Source: Calocera cornea HHB12733 (Eukaryota; Basidiomycota; Dacrymycetes; Dacrymycetales; Dacrymycetaceae). Taken from it: a stretch of DNA of 57,410 nt. A model generated the notes under the pieces. It was given only the letters and a program-made list of their open reading frames with translations, searched no databases and was not told the DNA's origin. The position numbers and the translations under genes are program-made. The DNA lies in NCBI GenBank assembly GCA_001632435.1, contig KV424084.1, positions 1 to 57,410 on the forward strand, written 5' to 3'. This document shows positions 45,101 through 54,755 of the stretch, piece after piece. How positions within the stretch are numbered: position 1 is the stretch's first letter; each line of letters starts with the position of its first letter.

Positions 45101-46135
45101 ATGCCAGGGCTCGAACTCGCGCCGTACCAGACACCCTCGGGCTTCACCCTCCCGAGCATCCATTCCTGGAGCGCATTCTACACGTCCGTCCCCCGCTCCC
45201 CATCCCACCCCACCCCACCCCCAGTAACGCTGACCCCCCCTCCTGGCAGGTATCAGCCCAACCCCCGCACGCTCGCCACCCAAACGCAGCACTGGACGCA
45301 GCTCCTCCTCACCTACGCCCGCGCCCGCAGGCTCTTCGCCCTCTCCCTCGCCGATGCGGACCTGGCGAGCGCGGGAAAGGGCGCGTGGGCCGAGGTGCTG
45401 CATAACCCGCGGCTGAAGCCTCCGAGTACGTCTGCACACTACACTACACTACACGCTTGTGCCGTCCTGCTTCCTGCTTCCTTCTTTGCTGTATGCCGTA
45501 TGCGGCACGCTGCATGCTGTTTACGCCCTGCCACCCACTCCCGCTCGCCGCTTCAACCCTCCGAAAGTAACCCCCACTGACGCGCGCAACCTAGGAACCC
45601 TCCCCCGCCAGCTGCTCCAGCACCTCCTCGACCAGCTCATCGCGACCGAGCGAGCCATCCCCGACACCGCTTCGTCCTCCTCCTCCTCCTCCTCATCATC
45701 GACTACAACAACGACGACGACGAAGCCTGGCCAGGCGGGAGCAGAGAGTGTGATCCTGTGCTGGAGGACCGTGGGCGAGTGGGCCGGCGTGCTGCATGAT
45801 TGGGTGCGTCCCCCCCCTCCCCCCTCTACCTCTGCGTTCTTCCCGCTTCTCTCTTTCCTGCCCCGCGCCCCTTCCCCTTCCCACTCCCACTCCCACCAAT
45901 ACCAATACCAGTGCAGTGCAGCCGCTAACCGCTCTCTCCCCCACCCAAGGCGCTCCAAACCGGCCAAACCTCCACCATCCTCACCCTCTTCGAGATCTCC
46001 AACCCGCCCGTGCCCAGCGAGCTGAGCGACATCCCCGAGCCGCTCCTGCGTCGCGCGGTCGGTGTGCTGCAGCGGTCGGGCAAGGCCCAGGTGATAGAGG
46101 GCGAGGGCGGCGGCGGGGTCAGGATTTTCGCTTAG
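45101..46135 (+). CDS. VPS25: ESCRT-II subunit Vps25
   Basis: Vps25 is the arm of ESCRT-II that recruits Vps20 at endosomes during sorting of ubiquitinated cargo. Four exons (45101-45183, 45250-45425, 45595-45803, 45950-46135) give 217 residues. The first winged helix shows SWSAFYTYQPNPRTLATQTQ and HWTQLLLTYARARRLFAL. The second includes QLLQHLLDQLIATERAIPDT and LCWRTVGEWAGVLHDWALQT, then TILTLFEISN and RRAVGVLQRSGKAQVIEG, which match the conserved C-terminal half of Vps25. Between the two, a run of nine Ser then seven Thr is inserted. The intron donors include a less common GTCCGT (45184). The product is longer than the human protein (176) because of the insert. The ATG at 45101 is the first in frame. 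Confidence 0.88.
45668..45722. repeat. Triplet repeats encoding Ser and Thr runs in VPS25
   Basis: TCC triplets pass into ACA/ACG triplets over about 55 bases, giving the poly-Ser and poly-Thr runs inside the Vps25 coding exon. Confidence 0.75.
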
Positions 46136-46405
46136 CCCGAGGGTGGCGGGTTAGTGAGGGGTTAGTGAAGGGATGAGCTGATGTGCTCGAGGTGCAAGGG
46201 GGAGGGGCGAGGGAGAGAGGGTTGGGCTGCGGGTTGCGCGACTGGGCCGGGGCGGCGGCAGTGGGGTTATTATTATTCAGAGTGGTATGTAGGGTAAGTT
46301 ACAATATAATGTACAACAGGTGCCCGCAACGCTTGTGAGTCGTCAACCATCAGTCGCCAATAATCAACCGTTAATCATCAAAGGCCAATCCTCACTCGTC
46401 CATCA
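46136..46405. other. Convergent 3' region of VPS25 and the HIRIP3-like gene
   Basis: From about 46330 to 46405 there are several degenerate copies of CATCAATCGTC-like words, close to the minus-strand gene's stop. I see no gene. Confidence 0.4.
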
Positions 46406-47884
46406 TCAATCGTCGTCGCTCTGCTTCCCAATGAACGCCAGCAGATCATGTTCCTTTTTCTACATCGAACCCATCAGCTACACTCAAGGGTGTGCCGCAA
46501 CGATGCAGCCCACCTGTCGCGCAACAACTTCCTCCTTCGGCCCCTCCTCCTCACCCCCGCTGCCCTCCTCATCACTCTCACTCGGTAGCCTCACCTTCCT
46601 CCTCGCCTCTTCTGCAGCCTTCCGTGTCGGCCTCCCCGGAGCGGACATCCCGCGCGCTTTCTCATACTCCACCACGTCCTCTACGCGAACAAGAACAAAA
46701 CACATCAGCACGCTCCCCCACAGTGGCACGCCCCAGAGGGGTAGAACGGGACGCACCGATCTCCTGCGCCAGCTCCCGCTGCTGTCTTATCTTCCGCGCC
46801 TTCTCGATCGACATCCGCCCGCTCATGCCCAGCTGGGACAGGAGCGTGCGCAGGTGCCGCACTTGCTCGGCGGGCGAGAGGCCCGAGTGCTCTTTCGACC
46901 AGACCTTACGCACCCCGCATGCTGTGACGAATTTCTGACGGCCCGGTCAGGTTTCATTCAGCACAAAAGAAGGGGGTGGGGGAAGAGGAAGTACCTTGAG
47001 GCGGACGACCTCCTCCTCCGTCGAGCTCGCAGGCGCGTCGACATCCTTTTTCCCCCGTTTTATCTTCGGCTGCTTCGCCCCCTCCCCCGCACCTGAGGCT
47101 TTCGATTTCCGACCGCGCTTGGGAGCGGGTTCATCGTACACACTGCTGAGCTCGGTATCGCTGAGCTGTTAGGGATGTTAAATGGGTCTAGGAGGAGAGG
47201 GGACAAGGAAGGGGAGCGTACATCGTCCACTTTCTTCGGGGGATCAGAGGGTTTCTCTTCCTTCGGTTTAGTTGCAGGTTTCTCTTCCTTCGGTTTAGGT
47301 GCAGGTTTCTATCTCCACGTCAGTATCAGAGTGCATACATCCAGCATGACCGTGCGTACCTTGGGCGACGGCACCGGCAGCTCACCCAGCTCCTCACTCC
47401 CCTCAGGCTCCTCACTCTCCACCCTGGCTGCCCTCGGCTTGCGCTTCACCGCCTTGGGTCTCTCCCCCTCGCTTGATCTTGGCTTCTTCACAGGCTGCGC
47501 ATCTTCAGAGTCAGCCTTGCGTTTCAAGTCTTTTGACAGTTTCTTCTTGGGCACGGAGGGGGGAGGCGGCGGTATGGGCTCGTCGTTCTCCTACTGGTGC
47601 GTGAAAAGGCGTCCGCAGCCGGAGCGAAGCAGCACGCACCAGTGCCCAATTGACAGCATCCTTCAGCTCTTTCTTATATTCATCGCTCACCCCTTCCTCT
47701 AGCCCCAGCTGTTGTTCAACCTGCCGCCGCACAGACTTGTTCGTCACCTCCCTATTCTCCCATCAGCTTACACGCACGCGATTCATGCGACGAAGTGTGG
47801 GACTCACTCGAGCCGGTCTTCACGCTTCGCTTTGAAGACGATCGACTTCGCGGTCTGCTCAAGCTGCTTGACATCCAACGACAT
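46406..47884 (-). CDS. HIRIP3-like histone chaperone with CHZ-type C-terminus
   Basis: HIRIP3 proteins bind H2A-H2B and are linked to histone handling. The ATG at 47884 starts MSLDVKQLEQTAKSIVFKAK. Across an intron with a GTGAGT donor it runs to EEVTNKSVRRQVEQQLGLEE and YKKELKDAVNWAL, a DEK_C-like helical domain. The middle exons are Lys/Pro/Glu-rich (KPKEEKPATKPKEEKP repeated, and LKRKADSEDAQPVKKPRS). The conserved block is KFVTACGVRKVWSKEHSGLS with VRHLRTLLSQLGMSGRMSIE and KARKIRQQRELAQEI, the HIRIP3 signature. An acidic ESDEEGSGGEEEG stretch follows. A final 54-nt exon (46406-46459, intron 46460-46513) encodes KKEHDLLAFIGKQSDDD, a CHZ-like end. Ending at the read-through stop near 46484 is the alternative, but the spliced tail is more convincing. 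Confidence 0.72.
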
Positions 47885-48819
47885 TTGGGACGCGCTAAAA
47901 GGTGCGTGGTAAATGGAGTGACTGGATTTGGTGGCGGTATGCAGGGCGCGCTGGAGATGCCGCTCATCAAGGCGCGGACTGATCACATGACGCGCGAAAG
48001 GCACAATTTGATAAAGTCAACTGAGCGCTTTGCCTCACTATTGTTTCTTCTATGCGGCACATCCATACAATCGTATTCTTGACATGTACTAGGCCATGAT
48101 ACACAAGTCGATTACGGCGCCACTAAACTGAATGCTCAGTGGTGCACCAGTGGATATGGTGGAACAGCATCGCGCGATTGCTTCCGTATCAACAATGGTT
48201 CCTGACACTTTTCGCCGGTGCTTCTCTCTCAGCCGCCACATTCGTTGTGATTATTGTTTGACAGCTGGCCGTACTTCCCTGGGTCATTCTGTCACCGAAT
48301 CAGATCACTGTGTGTCGCGGCCGGTCCGATTTGCAGTCTCGCAACCGGCCATCAGGATCATCGGCGAGCATCGCCTCGTTCTCTGAAACGGCTGTCGGCC
48401 ACTTCCGCGTCTCAGCTGCATATAGTTCGGCTGCCTCTCCACATCGGTGTTCCCAGCCTCCTCGTCGATCCTCCTAGTTCTCTTGGTGCCGAACCGTCTG
48501 ATGTTCGATAACGCAGGTCGTCACTATCGGCAATGATGCGCCCCTCGGGTCGTCAGGGCCGACTCGAGCTCCATCGGCTCCTGATCTGGGAAAACGTATT
48601 CCTCTCGTAATCTGGACCTGAGACAATGCAGTACCTCACGAAAGATCTCCAACATCATCGGGTCCCTTCAGCAAGTCTACTGAAACGATGCGTTCCTTGC
48701 GCGTTTCATAGTAAGTAGAGCCATTTGTACAGTACAGATGCCTCCTATCCTGCCCGCTTGACCAACGACGACCTCCTGCTCGTTCGACTGTGGCCTTGTC
48801 ACCGTCGTCGTTCACCGCC
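47885..48819. other. Divergent promoter region
   Basis: About 935 bases between the HIRIP3-like start and the membrane protein start. The sequence from 48250 to 48810 is CT-rich in parts. Open frames at 48132-48386 and 48254-48511 show no domain and are not called. Confidence 0.45.
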
Positions 48820-49622
48820 ATGACCAGCAGCTCGACAGCACCTTGGGGCCTCTCGCGTGCGTCCTTTGCTGGCCTGCTGACCGCTGGCATCTTCTTTGGC
48901 CTTGCCCTCGTCTGCCTCGTCGTCTACGCAGTCTGGCGATGGCGACGAAGCGCGGTTCGGACAAGCAAGGCCTACCTAGCCCAGCCGTATCGCGTAGCCG
49001 AGATGCCCTATACGATCTCACCTCCGCGACACTCGATAATGAAACCGCCAGCATACTTCCCGAGTCCATGGGCGAGAGATGCAGAGGATCAGAAGGTGGC
49101 CACTGCGATGCTTGAGCTGAAATCTCGTGAGTCCTGCCACCCAGACGTTCGAATCATGTACTCACTCTCCTCAAAGCACCTCTTCCGGGATACTCCGTCC
49201 CAGAGTCGATGGCACATGAGCTCCGGCAATCCCTCGCCGCTTCTGCCAAGACAACAACCCGGACCGTTGCCACGGCCGGATCTCCTATCACCCCCGGCCT
49301 GCCGAGCATAGTCGTGACGTCTCCACTCTCGCCGCACGTACGGTTGCCTTCTATCCCACCACCGCTCCCCATTCCTACGAGAGATGCCGAGCGAACCGCA
49401 TTGGCTCGATATACCATGCCGCCTCCTACACCGACCTGCCACGTCACAGGTATGCCTCTGGACCTGTCGATGCGGACGCCGCCCCCCGTGTACAACGCGT
49501 CCATGGAACGCGCACAGCGCGAGGCGCTTCGCCGGGAGCGGCGGAAACGGAAGAGCCGTTGGAGGGACACAATGAAGAGCGTGAAGAGCGTGAAGAGTGT
49601 AGTATCTACTTCGTCTTCGTAA
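48820..49622 (+). CDS. Single-pass membrane protein of unknown function
   Basis: Two exons (48820-49126 and 49177-49622; donor GTGAGT, phase kept) give 250 residues. The first 14 residues (MTSSSTAPWGLSRA) are followed by one hydrophobic segment (about 15-38, GLLTAGIFFGLALVCLVVYA). Then comes VWRWRRS, a stop-transfer signal that places the long tail in the cytosol. The tail is rich in Pro, Ser and Thr (PPHSIM-type and PPPLPIPTR stretches). It ends with a basic helix (REALRRERRKRKSRW) and repeats of KSVKSVKSVV followed by Ser. Without a signal peptide, it resembles the short single-pass proteins with disordered tails that many basidiomycetes carry. No enzymatic domain is visible. An ATG further upstream in frame is absent. 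Confidence 0.7.
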
Positions 49623-49841
49623 TGGGCTTCAGTTCCTGGTTCATGAGCCAGCATTGCTGGCATTTTCCCCATACATTCGTTCTCCTCTCTTGAGTAACAC
49701 AAGCCCTTGTACCATTTGAACTTACAGGACTTTTATTGCCGTTGCTGACACCTATGCCGAGTCGAACAAACGAACAATAAGCAAGGTTATTACCCTAAGA
49801 TTACATGCTGGGTGGGGTATCGCAATGCGGGGAGTATGCCG
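49623..49841. other. Convergent 3' region before the polymerase gene
   Basis: The 219 bases separating two stop codons hold only AT-richer sequence with AATAAG-like words that could act in 3' end formation for either gene. Confidence 0.35.
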
Positions 49842-52800
49842 TTACCAACTAACATTGAACCGTTCCATCATTTCCACTGCTTCAGCTACATCCTTCTGCG
49901 CTTTCTTGCGCATATAGAAGATGGGACAATCCTTGCTAGCGCAGAGTACGTCTTGATGCAATGAACCTTGACAACGCTGGCACTGCGTCCATAAACGAGC
50001 GAAGTTCACTTGGAAGGCAGATGTCGACGATGACTGCGCGTGAATGATGAGGACGCGCAATTTCATACGAAATATGCAGAGTGCTTACCTGCTTCTGATA
50101 AAGCTCCGCCAATCTCGGCCGACAGTTATTGCACACAGCACCATCTACACAGGGTCAACATTCGTCCTGAGAGGGAGCCTAGAGGCTTACTCGGGTTCTT
50201 GCTGTTGTTGGCGCGCATAGGCGTCTTGCAGCCCAGGCAAGTGACCGTGCGAACAGCAAATTTCATCAGACCACCAATGGTTGGTGTTGCGATTTGAATG
50301 GATCGAGTATGGTCACCCGCAACTAAGGAGAATTCAGGCTAGTCCAAATCACCACAGGTGGTACTTACGAAGTGACCTTGCCTTCTCACCAAGGATAGGC
50401 TCGAAGATGCGCATCAAAGGATTCGAGAGTTGGTTATCGAGGTAGTATCTTGTGTCGATTGGAACATTGTTCTCGAGGACGAATAACGGGTCCTCCGACT
50501 TTTCGTACGCAGCAGCGTCTTTCGTCCCTTTCACAATGACGTATGCAACACGATCGCCCAGTGCTGGTGCAGAACCGGCATCGCGCTGTTTCATGCGCTT
50601 GACAAGCTCCGAATGTGCCTGTTTCGCCGCATAATCTGGGTCGTCACGTTAGCCTGGTTAGGAGAAACCGTTGCGACGCCCTACCTTCTTTCGTCAATGC
50701 CTTCGTGATGACAAGCTGCGACATGTCGACCTTGTTCTGCAGCAGATCGGAGATGGTCTGCTTCGTGTACCTAGACGGTTGTAAGCAAGCGTTTCTGAAG
50801 AGTGGACTGTGGACTGACTCGATAGCACCGTCAACATCTCGTTCGATCAGCATCTTGTGCAGGCATGTCTCAATGACGGTTTGTACCAGGCGACAATTGT
50901 CACGTCGAACAGTCTAGCGACCGGTCAGTTGTTGTACATACGTGGCAATGCGGAACGGACCTCGATACCCTTCGTGTCCATCTTATCATACTTCTCAGTC
51001 TTGGTCCAGTATAAGCCAGCATAGCGCTTTTTGCTGATTAGCAAGTACGGGAAGTAGACTTTCTCGAACTCGAGTTTGATTGGTCTGACGAATTTCGCCG
51101 TGATCAGGTCAGCAGCTTCGGCACCTGTTAGAGCCGTCAGTTCCAACATTCCACATTGTCGGGGAGCACTCACCTAAAGACATGGCCGTCTGCAAATCTG
51201 GGCAACCAAAGCGCACCATGACGGAATCGGTATCACCATAGATGACCTTGGCGTCCCACTCGCGCCCGTTCGCAATGCAGTACTCCGATTCGACCTCTTG
51301 CTTTGTCTTTTCAATCATCTCACGTCCATATGCCGTTACACTAGAAGAGATCGCGAGACAGGGTAGTTTGCCGATTGTTGCACCAGTGAAGCCGTACACC
51401 GAGTTAGCGCTGATCTTCAATGCTAACTGCCTGCCGTCCAGCACAGCGCGTTTGAAAGGGTCGGTTTCCTTCTTGAGGTCCGCTTTTGCACGCTTTCGTG
51501 CGGTAATGAGATCCTCCAAAACTGTCGGCAGCAAACCCTTCCGCCTCGACGGCTTCACGAAATAGTCTAGCAGAGCGTCAGCGATCGCTATCCAACAAAA
51601 GCGAACTTTCGTACCGTGATTCGGCGTTCTAACATAATCCACGTCTTCTACCAAATTGAGGCGATCGATGGTTTCCTTCGTCAACAATGTCGTGTAGCAC
51701 AAGTTGTGTGCCATCATGATGGAAGGATATAGTGAGCTGAAGTCGAGCGTGGCAATCGGCACATCGTAGTACCCCTTCTCGGGCTCGATAACCGTAGCAC
51801 CTTCGTACTGAACGTCTTCGGAGCCTTCGGACTTCACCGCAGGAACGAGATAACCATCGTCGTTCGCCTTCCTGTACAGCTGCGAAATAACCTTGATTTG
51901 TTGACCTCGCTGCAGAAGGTAGTTGAATGGTACGCCCGTCACGCGGGCCATTTCCGTGTAGTTGACAAACGACATCAGCTTGTCCATCAATCGTTGCGGC
52001 AGATATGAGTCTTTAAGACAATAGACGGCGAGACGGCGCCTTGATTCTGCAGTGCCGTTCTGTAGCTCCGTGATGATGGAATGATGCACTTCTTCCTTCT
52101 GTTCGCCAAGGAACTCGGCGCACACCGCGTTGAGGGTGTAGCTGCGAAGCTTATAGTCACGCTGCATCACTTGCAGCATGTCCAGCTGCAAGCGACCTTC
52201 CATGTTGGTCTCCTTGGAGTTGTGCGTTCCGTATGCCTTTGACGAGAAGTGAGCTTCCTTGACTTGCGTTTTCAAATCTAGCAGCCGTCTGTCAGATATT
52301 GTCACAAACTCGGTTCTGCACGACTTACTCTTTATCCGACTGAGGAATGGGAACTTGCTGCATTTCAGAGCATGCGCGCGGTCCAACAAATAAGGCAGAT
52401 CGAAGTTGGCGATGTTGTATCCCACAATCATATCAGGGTCGACCTCTTCGACAAAATCGCGCCATTTGGTAAGCAGATCTGCTTCTTTCTCGAATTCAAG
52501 AACTTGCGATCCGACAATGTTGGCACATGTGTTCAGCGTAAAGATATTTCGGATGAACGGTGTCTTCTCTCCTTGTCGCGTCACCATGTTGCCAATCTGG
52601 ATGACCGGATCAACCTCAGGCTCTGGGAAGATACCCTTTCGACCCGCGCATTCGATATCGAAGCTGAGAATTCGGAGTGGTGCAGTTTTGTCCCATTCTC
52701 CTTCAGCCGCGTGGGAGATGAACTGATCCCACCTGAGTGCGAATCAGACATCGCCTCTGCGGCAGTGTACAGACTGAACATACCGAATGTTGAATTCAAT

Positions 52801-53762
52801 CTGGCAGTTGGACACCCGGTCCTTCGCAGTCCTCAACTTGTACTTACCTGCTGGAGCCTCAATCCAATTCATACCGACGACACGGCAGTCGATCATGAAG
52901 CGCATCTCGTACGAGATGTTGCTCTCGAAGGTAGGAATGGGACCTTGGAACAAGCCCTTGAAGTCGACCTCGCCTCGATCGAAAAGCCCTCGGATCTTCG
53001 GGAGAAGTCGTGGCTTGGAGAGGGTAATCTTCAGGAACGGGTTCTGCTCGTCACCTCGGTAGCCCCAAAGACTCCTCTTCTTCATCATACTAAGGTCCGA
53101 CACTGCGTTATCGTTCCTCTCGTTGAGGTAGCGCATCAAGGACTTCAAGTCGTCCTCAATGAGCCCTCGAGGGACGGCGACGTAGAAGTACGGGAAGAAC
53201 CCGGTAACATGCATCAGGACGCTATGCCCGCGCTACATGACCTCGGTCAACAGCTTTGTCATGCAAGTCACAGATACCAACGCACCTCTGTCACACCAAA
53301 CAAGCGGAGAGACGGACTACCGTCGACGGCATCTGAGCTCTCCTCAATGTCGATCTGCTGGAATATGATGTTATCTCTTTGGTCATTGAGCGGCTTGAGC
53401 GCAGCTCGGCCCCATTGTTGCGACCCAGATGGATCTGAACAGTCACGAGTCAGTAAAATACAGGAATACTCTGATCTAGATGTGCGCACCGATATCTCCA
53501 CCCTGGGTCGCCAGCCTCTCCAACACCTCCGCAAAGGACCCAGTATCTCCATTGACGGTCTTGCTCTTGTCCTGGTGGACAGTGCTGGTCACTTGGCTGC
53601 TCGTCGGCGTCCCCTCCAGCTTGCGCTTCTTCATCGCCGGCTGGCTCATTGGCTCCGGTCGGTCGCTGCGACAGACATTAGTCAAGGCCAGTATGCCTAT
53701 GAGTGTGGCACTCACTGCATCGGGACAGCGTTCGGCGGTGGGACGTTCTCCTGGTTCGCCAT
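49842..53762 (-). CDS. POL3: DNA polymerase delta catalytic subunit
   Basis: This is the replicative polymerase that copies the lagging strand and proofreads. The start at 53762 gives [16 protein letters not shown] and splices (GTGAGT) to [19 protein letters not shown]. The 3'-5' exonuclease motifs are LSFDIECAG (Exo I, about 52645), [19 protein letters not shown] (Exo II, about 52400) and an Exo III region further on. Polymerase motifs follow: [20 protein letters not shown] (motif A), [15 protein letters not shown] and [16 protein letters not shown] (motif B), and [14 protein letters not shown] (motif C). The C-terminal metal sites read CLGCKTPMR with [15 protein letters not shown] (CysA), and [20 protein letters not shown] (CysB, the iron-sulphur site). 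The end is MMERFNVSW. About eight introns of 50-60 nt interrupt the gene. The length of about 1,080 residues is typical. Confidence 0.96.
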
Positions 53763-54755
53763 CGGCGAGGCGCGGTGAACCATTGGGGCAGACACGGCCG
53801 TGTATGATTAAGCAGAGCAGAAATGCACAAAGATGTCAAGTCCAGCAAGTGTAGAACTGTCTGTGTGCAGTAAAGACGAACGAAGGTCGAAGTCGGTTGT
53901 ATTACGAAGAGCCGTCTGCAGCAGACGCGACCTGTGACTTAGCGGAGCAATGCAGGACGCGTCCAAATACATGACGTGCCTCACTTCTGACTCCGCTTCA
54001 TGAAATCACGTGAGACGCGACCGACAACAACAGCAAGCACCACCTGACATGGCGTCTACGGAGCTGTCCACATTTGCCGTCTGAATCACATCGCAACGGG
54101 TTATTTGGATCAGGTAATTTGGATTTGGCTGGCAGACTGTTTGTCGATCGAAAGGTACGCGGAAGTCATGGTGTCATCCCATCATATACATTGGGCGCTA
54201 CTAGCTACGTTTGTGAAGGAATAGCCACGTCACAGGAGAGATTGAAACGTGAGAACGTCAGAAGAGTCTGAGCGGATTGAAAATAAGCAGTGCGGAAGCG
54301 ACTGCTATAGAGTCCAGTGTCCGTCTACACGGCATAGGTTGGTTGCGAGGGGAGGAGAGGGAGAGGATGCGGGGTGAGGATACAGCGTGCATAGGCGGCT
54401 ACGGCCAGCGTGGTTTTGTCAAAGAGCGAGTCAAAAGATTGGCAGCACGGAAGGAAAGGTCTAAGATAGGATAGGGTGATTTGCGTTGCAGGGAGAGAGT
54501 GAGGGAGAAAGTGGTATCTGCAGGGAAGGTAAAGCGCAACAGTCCGTGTGCGTGTTACGAGATCTGCATAAGCTGGCCAGCTCCAGACAAGCAGGGCTAC
54601 ACCAGGGAAAGGAAACGTGGAAGCAATGCAATTGCAAGAAAAGAAAAATAGAAAGTCCATGATTGTAGGAGAGACAGACGAACGACTCACAGTCGCTCTC
54701 TAGAAGCTTGAAACAGACGTCATTACACCCCAGCCTGTAACCTGGGTCGTTAAGC
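53763..54755. other. POL3 promoter and acyltransferase-like 3' region
   Basis: Nearly 1 kb between two minus-strand genes. The part within about 300 bases of 53762 contains ACGCGT, GACGCG and CACGTG words. Beyond 54250 the sequence is purine-rich on the plus strand, fitting a 3' UTR of the right-hand gene. Open frames (54074-54271, 54277-54474) are not supported. Confidence 0.45.
53957..53962. promoter_or_regulatory. ACGCGT (MCB-like) element before POL3
   Basis: ACGCGT within GGACGCGTCC, a perfect 10-base palindrome, sits about 195 bases upstream of the POL3 ATG. MCB elements control polymerase genes in budding yeast. Six-mer frequency in the window is near random, so the call rests on position and the palindrome. 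Confidence 0.35.

Noticed and set aside
45101..45130. tRNA-like word GGCTCGAACTC
   Set aside because: It encodes the first residues of Vps25 and no cloverleaf forms.
52372..53778. A 468-codon open frame on the plus strand opposite POL3
   Set aside because: It is fully antisense to conserved polymerase exons, crosses their introns without any splice logic, and has no domain. Codon bias of the sense gene can leave such frames open.
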